A stretch of DNA of 64,000 nt from Bolinopsis microptera. Its lineage: Eukaryota; Ctenophora; Tentaculata; Lobata; Bolinopsidae. Below the pieces are notes generated by a model. That model saw nothing but the letters and a program-made list of their open reading frames with translations, was not told the origin of the DNA and searched no databases. Both the position numbers and the translations under genes were made by a program. Positions 52,547 to 64,000 of this stretch are shown piece after piece (within the stretch, counting starts at the first letter, position 1; every line of letters begins with the position of its first letter). The stretch is from assembly GCF_026151205.1 (NCBI RefSeq), contig NC_087084.1, positions 6,931,394-6,995,393 on the forward strand. Reading direction: 5' to 3'.

Positions 52547-55500
52547 CATGTTAGTTTCGAGTGCAGTGTTTGGTTTTTTGTCTGGGGAAACTGAGGGTTC
52601 TTAAAAAATTAATTTCTACAAGAATAAAATTTTTGGGTTCCAAAAATTACGATACGCAGAATAGCGGGGGGTTCCCCATATAAGGGTGAATTTTTAGTTT
52701 AAAATGATACATGGATGGGTTTCCCTTGCCTTGAAAATGTTTTGAATAAGGATTAGAGTCTGAAAAGGACCATTAGGTTTTCCCGGGTTTCGGGATAAAT
52801 ATTAATTAAACCTTTTTCCGATTATTTTTTTTTCCACCTTTCCCCAAACCTCCCCGGTATGAGGAAACTGCGGGGGTTATTGTTTTTTTAACAATTAATG
52901 AAAGGGAACCTTGAAGTTGAATTTTTGTTTAAATTTTTGGGGACGTTGGGGATTAAACATTAAAATTTTTTTTTTAAAAAACGAAAACCCCTTTCCCAAA
53001 ATTTCCCCCCTTGACCCCCAAATTTTTCAACAAAGTTTTTTAATTTTAAAAGGAAATAAACCCCATTTTAATATAGTCCAAAAATTGCCGAAAAAAATTT
53101 GCGCTTTTTCCAGACTTTTAAAACCTACTTTAAAACAGTTTTGTAAAATCGAACAAGATACTATTATATTTGCTGTTTGCTCTGGGTATTGAAGGTAAGA
53201 GGGCCAATTTACAAATGTTTAACTTAAAGGAGATTTTAGGGAAAACACGGAAAGATCATGTTTCATTAAAGTCGGATATTTAGTTTTTTACTTATCGCCC
53301 TTCATTTGGGTTATAAAAAATCATTTGCCCGAGAAAGAGTCTCAATTCGGGGACATTTTTAAAATTTTAAGACTTTTTTGGGGGACATTACATTCCATTG
53401 TTCAAATTGTGGGGTTTAATGTGGGGGAATGTTTTCCGGGGGGAAGTATTTTGGATTTAAAACCTTTGAGTTTTTTTTTCGGTTTTTCGTTTTATAAAAT
53501 TTTTTTGCCAAAATATCATTCTTAAAAGGAATATTAAAAAAGGTTTAGTATTTTATTTTTAGTTATTCAAATTTAAGTGTTAAATTTAAACTTGGGAGGT
53601 TTTGATCGAGGTTCCTTCTGGGGTTTAAAATAAAAATTAAATCATATTTTTACAATAAACCGACACGAAAAATTCTCGTACTTTTTTAATAAAAGTTAGG
53701 AAAATCATTGTGAAGGGTACTTTATAAAAATCTGTCGCATTTTTCCCAAACAAAAACCCCCTGCAGTTTCTTTTAAACAAAACAGTGTGTTTGTTGAATG
53801 TTCTGTATGAGCTAAAGATATCCCGAATAGTTTATTTATTTGCTTTTAGTTGACTTTTATGAATTTTTTTCTTAGAGCTAAAAAGTTTAATTTTAAAACC
53901 TGTATTGTCTGTTTTAGTCACAGAACCGCGTTTCCAAGAACCACGAACCACAGTAAAACATTTTAACCACCTAACCCTAAGGGGCCCCTTAATATAAACC
54001 CTAACAACAAAATTTTGGTTGCTTTTTCCAATTTTGTTTTTTGGAATAAAGGGTATTTGTTTTTCTTTGAAAAAGGGGGCCAGGTAAAAGGAAAAGGTTA
54101 AAAAATTTTTTAATCAAAAAGGGGTTAATTAAACCTTTGTTTACTTGCCACCCGAAATTTTCATTTCCTTCGGGGGGTAAAAGCCAAAAGTAACCAAACA
54201 TTAATACGGGAAAAAAATACTTTATATTTTAAAAAAAAATGGTGGGGCCGTCGGGGGGGGGAAAAACCTTAAAAGCGTTAAAAGTACAAATTTTTCACTT
54301 AAGTATTAGTCGTAATTTTTTAAATTTTTCTACTTTTTTAAATAAATCTTTACAAAACCAGGAAAGAACATGAGGCCAGGTCGTTTGGTATCTGCCGTTG
54401 CTTATACCCTAATAATGGGTGTTGACTTTGGGGACGGGGGAACACCGATTTTGGTGACTTTGGAGACACGATTTTGGTGCTTAAGACCGTTTTGGGGACA
54501 ACTTCAAAAGACCCTTCACACTTAAACCATTTTAAAAGCATTGTAAACTTCACAAGCGACTTTAACGACCTTATGGAAAAAATTGGGATATAGATTTCAG
54601 TTTTTCTCGAAAATAATGATAAAACGGGGGTCGACACAGCGTTGGCGGCATGGACAGCAGTTTCACAAAGACCAGCTGAACAAAATCAAAGAGGGGATGA
54701 GCACAAAAATTTTGTTTCCCCGGGTTTAGTGTGCACAAAAGGCAAAATTGGCACAACCTGAAGATACGGTGTTTGGGAAAGGGGACGATCATGACATGAT
54801 GATGGTCATCACGGGGGTTTCACCTCGATTGGGTCATCGGGCTGCCCTTGGCTTGGTGGTAGCAGGGAAATTTTGATGTAAAAGGACAGGCAGTGGTGGA
54901 ATTTACGAATTTAAAGGATTTTTTTAAAAAAGTCGATTTTGATAGATTTTTTATATTTCAAAATGTAGATATATTCAGAAATTACTTTTTGTGATACTTA
55001 TGTAATAATAACCAAACTTTTTTAAAAAATTTGAAAACCCAAAAAAAAACTTGGAAAAAGTTTTTGATATGCTTACAAAGGCTTTTATTTTTAAAAATTT
55101 TGGAATTTTTTTTAATTTTTAAAATCAGATAGATTCGTGTTTTAACCGAATATTTTTTGAATTCAGTTTTTTTCATTAATTGTTTCCCGTTTACCTATCG
55201 AAACTGTTTTTTGTTCAGTTGAACTAATCTTTTTCAGGAACGGAAAATCTTAGTGAAACGGGAAATTAAAACAAAACTGAAGCTGAACAAACTTATATTG
55301 ATATCAAAACAAACCTAAAGTTATAAAAATGACCACAAAATTATTTGGTGCATCTTCTCTTTCTCACTGTACACCAACTAAAAATTTTGATTGAGTATTT
55401 GGGGCCGCTTTTCTTTGACGAACGTTTAAAAACGGTAACTCTGCGGGCCCCCGGAATAATCCGGGACCGAGATTTTTGGGTTTAAAACCCAATAAAATTT

Positions 55501-58300
55501 TATACTCAACATTTTCAATTTATGACTAGAAAAATGATATAATGTAATTGTAATTATATATTGATCAAGCTTTATAAACGACACTTTGTTTTATCAACAT
55601 TTTAAAATCTTAGAAGGTTTAAACCAGCTCATGGTTATACAACCCAGGAAAAATTTGAAATGACCTCTGCTCAAAACACATAAAACAGCCTTTCATTTGA
55701 TGTTTCCTTCGTAAAAATGTTCTGGCCTGAGTGAAGTTAGAGTTATATAGAAAGTTTATAAAGTTTGAGCAAACTTAAATAAAAATAACAAGGGGCGTTT
55801 AGGTTTAGGTGTGTTTTTCAGTGGTTTTAGGTGGTTTTTTTTTTTAAGGTTTTATTTGGTGTTATTTAGGTGTTATCACCTAGCTCCACTAACGTGTTAG
55901 AGTTCCCCAATTAATAGAGTTCCAGATAAAAATTAAAAAATTAATACAAATTTTTCTTCTATGTTCGCAAAATCAGATTGACAATCAATTGATTTGTACA
56001 ATTGCTAAATAAATAAACGAGGGATTTTAAAGGTGTTATCATTCATATTTTGTGCCGAAATGTACTCGGCCCAGAAAAAAATTTATGCGATACCTTCTCG
56101 CTTCTACCCAAAGACTTAACAAATAGCAAAAAAAAATTAAGTTTAAATATGTTAATTGTGGGTGGCGTCGTCTGCTCTTTTTATGTAAACTTTAGCTATG
56201 AATTCAAAAATTTTTTATTTCCTCCCTCAGGACATGATGATATCAGGGTTTTTTTACATGTTGAAAAATTGTTTGACCAAGGGGGTCCTTTCTATTTGTA
56301 TATTAATCAATATAATAGTAAAAAAATATACCCAAAAAATACCCTTCTAATCAGGCCAGGAGACCCAAAAAAATTAAGTAAGCCGAAATTTTACAGAACC
56401 ACTTTTAAAAATATTGGTCAGTTGGACAAAAAATTTAAATTTGCCCAAACTAGTTTAAAGTTATTTTTAAACCGGATTGGTATTATTTATGAGCGCGGGT
56501 TTTTGCCATGTATTTTGTGTAAATTTTGTTTTGCCCCGTTTGTGGAAAAGGAAAAATGTTTTCGGGAAAGAATTTTTGATTGCTCTTAGCCCTTTTTTAA
56601 AAGACGAAATTTCTGAAGATAAACAAAATTTAAATTTCTAAATGGGAATTCGTTTTGTTTGGAATTATCTTGTTTGGTTAAAATCAGATTTTGAACTTTT
56701 ATTCGTTTGTTGTGTTTTTCGGAGTAATTTTTTTTTTTTTTTTCGAAATACTTGTCCCACCCAATTTCAGAATTCCCCAAATTTTGCCGGTTTTTAAAAA
56801 ATGAAGGGGGGCCCAAAAACCGGGCCGGGTTCCAGTACAAAATGAATACCCAGGTTTGTTTTCCTGTAATACTATTTTTATGAGTAAAAAATGGAAAAAT
56901 ATATTTCCCATTTTTATGTTCTTAAAAAAGACTTAGCTAAAAGGTTTAGATTATGAACAGAGGAAATGGTTTAAAAAAACGTTTTTAAAAATTTACGTAA
57001 TTACGAAAAGGGCCCTAAATTGCGAGCTTTCCTTTGTAAATTGAATTACGTGACCAACAAGAACATCTTGAACAGTGCTTGCTGCTGAAATGGACTGCTA
57101 ATTTTTCAAGCAAAAAATTTACCAGACACTGGCCCGACTATTTAGAAACGTAATTTTAAAATTTTTCCCCTTCGCCGCGAAATACAGGGGAACCAGGGTG
57201 GGGGAAAAAAAATCAGTCAAGGGCCCCCGCCCAGGGACAATTACAGATTTTTAAATTTTTTGATATTTTTCAATCAGGCAAAAGTTTAAAATTTGTCTCC
57301 GTTTCAGTAATTTCCCCTTTTACAGTAACGGAACCCCTTGCCTTTTAGTTTTTAACATTATACATGTTTTCCCTTAATAATAATATCGTGTCTGCGTTCT
57401 ACGACAAGCAAGCAAAAATTAGTTAAAGTTTCGATTTATTTGCATTCACTAATGTTGTTGTGGCCGTGTTTAGAACAGCCATCGAACAGCTGGCGTTTTT
57501 ATTTTTCCTCTGCTTTTTATTTTTGAACGTTTTTAAAATTGAAATTTTGGGTTTTTTTCGATTTTAGGTTTTTTTAAAAAAATTGCCAATTGTAATTAGC
57601 GGAAATTTTGATCGTGAACGTCAAAAACTAAGAAAAAAAACCTTTTTCCAAAAATCTCCAACTCCAAAAAAATAACCACCAAGTATCCCGGGAAAGAGAA
57701 GTAACCACGATGCCCGGAATAAAAGCACTAACAATTCTGCCTCCTATCCGGGTTTTTGTAGGAGGACGAGTGATGGGGGGACATATCCAGAACTGGGTGC
57801 GTTTTTTGGGAGTCAGGACGGACTTGGTAACTTTTGTCAGTGACGTAGGGATTTTCTTAGGGGTTTGATTTCTTTTTTGCCCAGGGAAAAGATTGATGCT
57901 TTTTGGATGCTTTAAATAGCGGGGGGAATTTTACAAGTGGGCAGATTGAGGAGTCAACAGCACTTGAAAAGGGAGGGGAGTGGTCGGAGTCTTGGGCGGG
58001 GACATGATGAACAGTTCTTCTATCAAGTCTGCGTTGGGAGTCTGCGAGGGAGGGGGGGCTGGAAGGTTGTGGTGGGGGTGCTACCTCTTTCGGGTTGTGG
58101 CGATGTGCTGGGTGTAGGGACATTTTCAGTGGTGGATTTTTCCGTTTTGGATTTTTCAACAGGCTAGTTCATTTTTTGTGGTTGATTTTTAATTTTGGAA
58201 GAGATTTGGGTTTTTCAAAATTTCTGTTTGTTTGCAAGCTGCAGATTTGGATTAATTTGTTGTTTTAAATTTAATGATTTAATGTTGGATGTATTTCTTG
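52547..58300. other. Low-quality-looking stretch, in part a degraded copy of 59.9-62.1 kb
   Basis: From here to about 58.3 kb runs of 4-10 identical bases are far denser than elsewhere, and no extended frame is credible. Pieces align in order with the good sequence downstream: 54300-54345 with 59882-59930, 54352-54895 with 60320-61075, 54895-55000 with 61075-61180, 55240-55480 with 61425-61610. Differences often turn a base into its neighbour, producing homopolymers. A recently duplicated segment read with many errors is the simplest view; decay of an old duplicate is the alternative. Open frames in this stretch should not be trusted. Confidence 0.7.
54352..54895 (+). pseudogene. Degraded copy of the acidic GPI-anchored protein gene
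   Basis: AACCAGGAAAG at the start, TAATGGGTGTTGACTTTGGG, GACCAGCTGAACAAAATCAA, and the 3' part GATGGTCATCACGGGGGTTT with GGCTTGGTGGTAGCAGGGAA follow the gene at 60334-61074 in order. The frame is broken many times. The GAT/CAT microsatellite is only ~30 bp here against ~310 bp in the downstream gene. Lesions may be real or due to poor sequence in this region. Confidence 0.75.
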
Positions 58301-58559
58301 AGAATATTTGTTGTAAAACGAATGTTTTATTTTTAACATGAAACAACAAATTATATCGGCGATATCAGCGAAAAATTCCACATACGACAAATAAAACATG
58401 AACAGTAACTGTAAGTATGATACGATAGGATAACCATTAAAAATTGTTTGACAATTCCGATCGAAATGATTCTTAATCTCAAATTGGGGGATGAATCAAA
58501 TTTTAGTCTGTCACCGTAAAGTGAAGAGCGTGATATCCCTCGTAGAACCTATCGTTCAA

Positions 58560-58920
58560 CTAACGTTAGAGAGACTTATTTAATAACGGGACCCGTTTGT
58601 TATTCATTTAATAAAACGGGTCGGTTATGAAATCAATATCTATAAACTAAGTCTAAAATATCTAACTAATTTTTGAAGAGACTTAATGTGTGTTCCAGAA
58701 CTTAATGTGTGTTCCAGAACCTTATATTATTACGAAACAAATCAATGACCTAACACCTCAAACACAGTATAATGATGCGTCCGTTTGTCTTATATTACCT
58801 CCGAGCTTTATTTTGTATTAATATAAAAAATAACTTATAAATTTATGTTTTATCTGGCGGTTTATGCAAGCTTCCAGCTAACTCTTTTACTTATTTGGCA
58901 GTTTTTGAGGAACATAAATA
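58560..58920 (+). repeat. Duplicated segment, paralogous to 61820-62100
   Basis: AACGGGTCGGTTAT, CTTAATGTGTG, ACTCAAACAC[AG]GTATAAT-like and CTGGCGGTTT blocks occur in the same order as at 61820-62100, here with clean sequence and moderate divergence. It is the right end of the segmental duplication that also includes the degraded gene at 54.4 kb. Confidence 0.75.
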
Positions 58921-59351
58921 AACTGATCTTATTATCTGAGCTGTGTAACAACGAATATAACATTAACTAACATTAAGTAACGAATATAACATTGGATCTG
59001 AGCCAACAAGCCTCACGCGCTAAAATAGGACAGGTAGTGTAGTACACTTCTAGACTACATAAAGATTCTGGTTGTTTTATTGTCTCTTTAATTTGATATT
59101 TGGAATGAGTTGTATTAGTGCTTTTCTTTGACTAATGAGTCACAGCCTACTTGGTATACATACAGGGTTTCTACTGACTAATAGTGTACCAGGTTAATTA
59201 AACCTTAATGTTTCACGTTGCGACCTCACCTATTTTCCAGTGGTCACTTTGCAGCCCAGGAAGGGACACGCACTGCGCAGGTCAGAAGGGGACACGCACT
59301 GCGCGGGTCAGGACTGGAAACGTCTGTAAAGTTAAACCCTCCCACAACACA
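58921..59351. other. Intergenic, nothing recognised
   Basis: Contains a repeated GGGACACGCACTGCGC[AG]GGTCAG (59264-59311, twice). No gene seen. Confidence 0.4.
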
Positions 59352-59359
59352 CATTTAAC

Positions 59360-59792
59360 CAGAGTTGAAAAATACGTATTTTACGAATTTTATAAAATAT
59401 CAAAAATACGTTAAATACGGCGTATTTTATTTTCGTTGAATAAAATACGTAATAAGTGTTATTGTACCATTGATAGCTTCAATAAAGTAATAAGCACTAT
59501 TGCTTTATATAAATTTACGATTTTATCAAAACTCGCGTAGCTCTGTCGTTTTAATTCACCTCGCATATGACTTCAGAGTACTGGGCACGTGCTATACCAA
59601 AGCATTAAAGCGTTGAAGTTAAATAGAAATGTGTCTGAAAAAAAAAATGCAAACGAATGACATAACTTTAGTCTTTGAATGAAATTTCAAGAAAAACGTA
59701 TTTTAACGTATTTTTGACGTATTTTATTTCTAAGCAAAAATACGCAAAATACGGCGTATTTAAAAAATTATCTCACGTATTTTTCAACTCTG
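59360..59792. mobile_element. hAT-type miniature element (433 bp)
   Basis: Target CATTTAAC is duplicated at 59352-59359 and 59793-59800. Perfect 18-bp terminal inverted repeat CAGAGTTGAAAAATACGT. Subterminal ATACG repeats (AATACGGCGTATTT and variants) lie on both sides in opposite orientation. No coding capacity. Confidence 0.93.
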
Positions 59793-59800
59793 CATTTAAC

Positions 59801-60333
59801 AGTCCCACAGTCCACACTATAAATGCTGTAGCGGTAATGTGCCAGAGAACATAGCGATAAGAAATACACATTATTTGAACGTTAAGTATTAGTCGGTAAT
59901 TTTATTTGATATTCTACTTGTTCTGATCAATCATTTACCTATACTATAACCAGATGTTGTACCCTCGTGTATTGACGTGTAACTTCGCGTGTAATTAGGA
60001 TATTAACAGCGAATCTCAGGATTATTATGTGTTTACCTTACTAAATGCCTGTCAAGTAATGTTTACTTGGGAATCTTGTGGAGATTGTTTATAGTTTCGG
60101 GATTAGGTTTTCCTTACCTGATAATTAGGTTCACCACCCTTGAGGGGCTTTATTTGGTTAAGTGTCGTGTCACGTGAGCCTATTGGGGTCACGTGATTAG
60201 GTCCTTATAGACCGCTTCCTTGTTGTATTCGGTTCCGCGGATTTTCATTTGGATTAGACTGATAACTAAGTATCACTTGTACTAAGACTATTAAAGGTCT
60301 AGTTGACTTACTTTGAACCAGGAAAGCAAAATA
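59801..60333 (+). promoter_or_regulatory. 5' region of the acidic GPI-anchored protein gene with two CACGTG boxes
   Basis: Two TCACGTGA motifs at about 60170-60177 and 60189-60196 sit about 150 bp upstream of the ATG. No strong TATA element is obvious. The copy at 54.3 kb lacks most of this interval: its sequence jumps from the equivalent of ~59930 to ~60320. Confidence 0.4.
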
Positions 60334-61074
60334 ATGGCAGCAGTTCGACTCGTGATCCTGATAGTCTGCTCAGTGCACCTAATAATGGGTGTTGACTTTG
60401 GTGACGTCACAGACACCGACAGCTTCAACGACGCCTTTTACAACATCAACGACGTTAACGACCTTCTGGAAAAGATTGGTGATTTCAATTTCAATTCCTT
60501 CTCGGATGACACGAAGGATGAGATCGTGAGAGTGTTGGCAAACATGGACAGAAGTCTCACACAAGACCAGCTGAACAAAATCAAAGAGGGGATGAACACA
60601 GGAAACTTAGATTTCACCGGGTTTAGTGATGCACAAAAGGCGAAAATTAGCTCAACTCTGCAATTTGAAGCATACGGTGAAAAGTTATACTGGGAATGAA
60701 ATGATCATCATCATCATGATGATGGTGATGATCATGAACATGGTGGTGATGATCATGATGGTGATGATCATGATCATGGTGGTGATGATGAAAATGATGA
60801 TCATGATCATGATGATGGTGATGAAAATGATGATCATGATCATGATGATGGTGATGAAAATGATGATCATGATCATGATGATGGTGATGAAAATGATCAT
60901 CGTCATCATGATGATGGTGATGATGATGATCATGATGGTGATGATGATGATCATGATGGTGATGATCATGATCATGATGGTGATGATGATGATGGTCATC
61001 ACGGAGGTTCATCTCAGATTGGAGTCAGTGCGGCTGTCCTTAGCTTGGTGGTTGCAACGAACATCATGGTGTAA
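60334..61074 (+). CDS. Small secreted acidic protein, probably GPI-anchored; likely microsatellite intron
   Basis: The ATG at 60334 starts a signal peptide (hydrophobic, ending near IMG), then an acidic domain with SLTQDQLNKIKEGMNTG and SDAQKAKISSTLQ, like the gene at 25034-25618. Read straight, the frame stops at TGA 60697-60699, just before a long GAT/CAT microsatellite, and resumes in the same frame to end in a hydrophobic tail (VSAAVLSLVV) and TAA 61072-61074. Splicing from G|GTGAAAAG (60676/60677) to GGAG|GTTCATC (61006/61007) removes exactly 330 bp, including the stop and the whole microsatellite. It joins LQFEAYG to SSQIGV and a GPI-type tail, matching the paralogue in length. Proposed exons 60334-60676 and 61007-61074. 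A premature stop with loss of the anchor is the alternative. Confidence 0.65.
60700..61000 (+). repeat. GAT/CAT microsatellite (~300 bp)
   Basis: Interrupted GATGATCATGATGGTGATGA-type repeats with GAAAATGATGATCATGATCA higher-order blocks (three ~42-bp copies at 60788-60900). In the gene frame it would read Asp/His-rich. Confidence 0.95.
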
Positions 61075-62210
61075 AATAGGCAGTGTAGATAATGGAAATT
61101 CACGAATTTCAAGGATTCTTCAAAAGTCAATTTCTGATAGATTTTATATATATTTCTAAGATGTAGATACGTATATTTAGATACGTATATTTAGAAATAT
61201 TATTTTCACGACTATGTATTATGATATAATCAGAATATTTGAAATAAATGAAGACAACATAGAATATGTATACATTAGTAAGCTTCTTTTATTGTGCAAA
61301 TTGAACGAATTTTAACATGAGATAAAATATTTGTTTTATACCGAATTTGAGTAATTAGAATTCAGTTTTCCGATCATAAATTGTTTGCTCTTTCGTGACT
61401 GTTTTATTCGTGTCAAGTCTGAACTAATCTCACATCCAGGAATGCAACATTTTATTGTAACTGAAACTGAAACCAAAACTGACATTAAAATCGAATAAAC
61501 ACCTCAGTTAGGAGTAGGCCGTATTTTTGTTGATCGAACGTTTAAAAAACAGTATCATCTGCCCAGATAGAAATTTCCGGGACCAGGACTAAGCCGGGAC
61601 CGAGATTTTTTATGAAAAAAAGTTTAATTTCTATTGCAATTCGGTATAAAGCCAACCAAATATTGTCAAAATGTTCTCCTTACCAACTAACAGGGTGACA
61701 GAGTTCTGCTATGTTTCCTCTTATGTTCAGCAGAACCATATGGAAAATGATCTGGGAAATTTCTCAATCGTTTCTGTTGCTAACAATTTATTAAAAATGA
61801 TCACATATGTGCTCGAAATTAACGGGTCGGTTATTAAATCAATATCTGACTCAGACTAAGTCTAACAATATCTGACTAATTCTTCAGAAGACGTAGTACT
61901 TAATGTGTGATCCGGAACATTTAATTTTATTACAAAACAAACCAAATACCTATCTACTCAAACACGGTATAATTCTGTTAACTTGAGATCGTGCCTCTGC
62001 TTGTCTTACCTTCGAGCTTTGTTTTATATCTAAATAAAATAACTTATAAGTTAATGTTTTATTTTGGTGTTCATATCTGGCGGTTTCTCCGTAGCTTCCA
62101 GCTACCCAAAATGTTTGCCATTTCTAGGTCCCACCGTAAATACTTCAACGGTATTTTCTGCGATTTAAAGAGTTTAATTTAAATAATCTCATATTCCCAG
62201 TAAGCAAGAT
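61075..62210. other. Intergenic, partly duplicated at 54.9-58.9 kb
   Basis: Holds the 3' flank of the acidic protein gene (TAGATACGTATATT repeated at 61164-61191) and the segment 61820-62100 that recurs at 58560-58920. A TTCCCAG at 62194-62200, ten bases before the next ATG, could be a splice acceptor of a 5' untranslated exon. No gene recognised. Confidence 0.5.
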
Positions 62211-63170
62211 ATGGGAATATTTGGAAACTGTACAATGAATGGAACACGTGTCCACAATGGAACAGAAACTGATGTTATAATGAACTACACATGTGGGGGA
62301 ATGTTCCTAGTAGCCGTGGTAGTTGGGCTTCTCGTAAACACTTATCTGATCTACTACTACAAGAACAATCGGACTTCCTGGTCGCACAGGTTCTACTTCC
62401 GGCTGGCGATAGCATACTGGATCTACATGATGATAAGAGGTGTGCCAACTACGTACAGACTACTGGATCCCAGCTACTCCCCCGACCCGGCCGATCACTC
62501 TGACTGGTCTAGAGAACTCCTGGAGGTGTTGAACATTGCATGCTACGTTGACGGGGCCGTGATCACGACTTTTGTAGCGGTTATCGTGATGGTCCAGTAC
62601 AAGAACATACACGACCCTGGTTGGACTATCCTTCACGGTTCAAGAAGTTTCTGGAAGCCAGTAATCGTTGCTCTAAGTTCGCTTTACTTGGCTGCTTTCA
62701 CCGCTGCACTGGTTCTACTCGTGACGTATCTTGCAGGATATGGCACCAATATTCCCGATAAAATTTGGCATATCTACAAACTATTGTTTGAGGTCCCGCT
62801 CCTGATTATCACAGCTGTAGCACCCTGTGTCTACGTGGTGACCAGAGTGAAGTTTAGACCCCTGGAGATGGAACTAGACGTGGACACCAGAGAAAAGATT
62901 GGGAGAGAATTCAGATTGGTCCACATCATGGTGGTGTGGAATGTTGTGTGGTTCCTGGCCACCATCACCTACCTCGTTCTGTTCTACTTCAACACCACCA
63001 AGTTCCACTACTCCCCGGATTATTACGTTATATTTGTGTGCAGTAACATGGAGCCTGTTATACAGGCTGTGTTCATTGCTTGTGCTGTTTTCTTTAATGA
63101 TAGGGGAGTATGGGAGTCTGCATTTGGGGGAATGTCAAGACCAGGTTATGAGAGAATCGACAGTGATTGA
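62211..63170 (+). CDS. Orphan seven-transmembrane protein
   Basis: 319 codons, single exon. The short extracellular N terminus has four glycosylation sites (NCT, NGT, NGT, NYT). Seven hydrophobic segments fall at about 28-49, 62-80, 106-128, 148-174, 188-212, 236-259 and 272-296. Helix 1 has GLLVNTYL, where Asn sits as in class A receptors, but there is no DRY after helix 3 and helix 7 reads NMEPVIQA instead of NPxxY. It is probably a divergent, lineage-specific rhodopsin-like receptor; other seven-helix proteins cannot be excluded. It ends at a TGA followed at once by a minisatellite. Confidence 0.75.
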   Translation: MGIFGNCTMNGTRVHNGTETDVIMNYTCGGMFLVAVVVGLLVNTYLIYYYKNNRTSWSHRFYFRLAIAYWIYMMIRGVPTTYRLLDPSYSPDPADHSDWSRELLEVLNIACYVDGAVITTFVAVIVMVQYKNIHDPGWTILHGSRSFWKPVIVALSSLYLAAFTAALVLLVTYLAGYGTNIPDKIWHIYKLLFEVPLLIITAVAPCVYVVTRVKFRPLEMELDVDTREKIGREFRLVHIMVVWNVVWFLATITYLVLFYFNTTKFHYSPDYYVIFVCSNMEPVIQAVFIACAVFFNDRGVWESAFGGMSRPGYERIDSD

Positions 63171-63302
63171 GTGGTAGTTGAGTGGTAATTGAGTGGTAGT
63201 TGAGTGGTAATTGAATGGTAATCGAGTGGTAGTCGAGTGGTAGTTGAGTGGTAATTGAGTGGTAATTGAATGGTAATTGAATGGTAATCGAGTGGTAGTT
63301 GG
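63167..63302 (+). repeat. 11-bp minisatellite (TTGAGTGGTAA) at the 3' end of the seven-transmembrane gene
   Basis: About 12 units of TTGAGTGGTA[AG] and variants (TCGAGTGGTAG, TTGAATGGTAA). It begins at the stop codon, so it lies in the 3' untranslated region. Confidence 0.93.
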
Positions 63303-63520
63303 TACTCTTTCATATGTGATATATGCAGAAAAACACTGAACAATTCGCCAAATTTGCAGCCTTTAAGTACGTACTTTCAGATTGGATTAGTCAATAGCAT
63401 AGTTTACAAGTTTATTGTCTATCACTGAGATTCCTGACAATCAAAGATGTATATTTATTGTATAAATCTAAAGAATTTTCCTTAGGCACGAGAGCTCCTA
63501 ATCCTTCTCGCGTCCTAAGA

Positions 63521-64000
<480 letters not shown>

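Noticed and set aside
52911-58167. Several 60-180-codon open frames in the homopolymer-rich stretch
   Set aside because: Lys/Phe/Asn/Pro-rich composition follows from A, T and C runs; no domain recognised and the underlying sequence looks unreliable.
60647-61012. His/Asp-rich open frame on the minus strand
   Set aside because: Antisense translation of the GAT/CAT microsatellite.

Overview
The window is animal nuclear DNA: AT-rich, with spliced genes on GT-AG introns, two intronless seven-transmembrane receptor genes, vertebrate-type TTAGGG repeats, abundant mini- and microsatellites, hAT-type miniature elements and a Polinton/Maverick. An invertebrate, perhaps a cnidarian, fits best; the species is not determined here.

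Region 1 (1-17.5 kb) is repeat-dominated. Three copies of a secreted pentraxin-like gene (minus strand) lie among monomers of a ~366-bp satellite. Two copies sit in a 2,767-bp tandem duplication and share a 2-nt deletion; the third is broken by a 110-bp miniature transposon. Beyond them are a C-rich degenerate repeat block, a ~475-bp palindrome, a 292-nt retrozyme-like unit with a good type I hammerhead ribozyme and tRNA-like promoter boxes, a non-LTR retrotransposon remnant, and a 5-kb satellite array with a 5-monomer (1,829-bp) higher-order period.

Region 2 (18.1-30.9 kb, minus strand) is the 3' half of a calpain-7-like gene: seven exons with consistent phases. Its 10.6-kb intron holds a rhodopsin-family GPCR gene, a small secreted and probably GPI-anchored acidic protein gene, and a 2-kb inverted repeat with ten telomeric repeats in its loop. 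No catalytic-domain exons were recognised upstream.

Region 3 (32.3-39.6 kb) is a ~3.63-kb tandem duplication whose copies appear to differ only by two units of an 11-bp E-box minisatellite. It includes the left end of the next element, so it post-dates that insertion or is an assembly redundancy.

Region 4 (38,878-50,277) is a complete 11.4-kb Polinton with ~131-bp terminal inverted repeats and a 6-bp target duplication (CACCAG). Integrase with chromodomain, packaging ATPase, penton-like minor capsid protein, double-jelly-roll major capsid protein, adenain-like protease and several accessory genes have open frames. No protein-primed DNA polymerase B is present; 1.5 kb of non-coding repeat sequence occupies the right end. 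Integration, assembly, packaging and maturation genes are kept while replication must come from elsewhere.

Region 5 (50.3-64 kb) holds two hAT-type non-autonomous elements with perfect 8-bp target duplications, a stretch at 52.5-58.3 kb whose sequence quality looks poor, a second gene of the GPI-anchored family (60.3 kb) with a degraded copy at 54.4 kb, and an orphan seven-transmembrane protein gene (62.2 kb).
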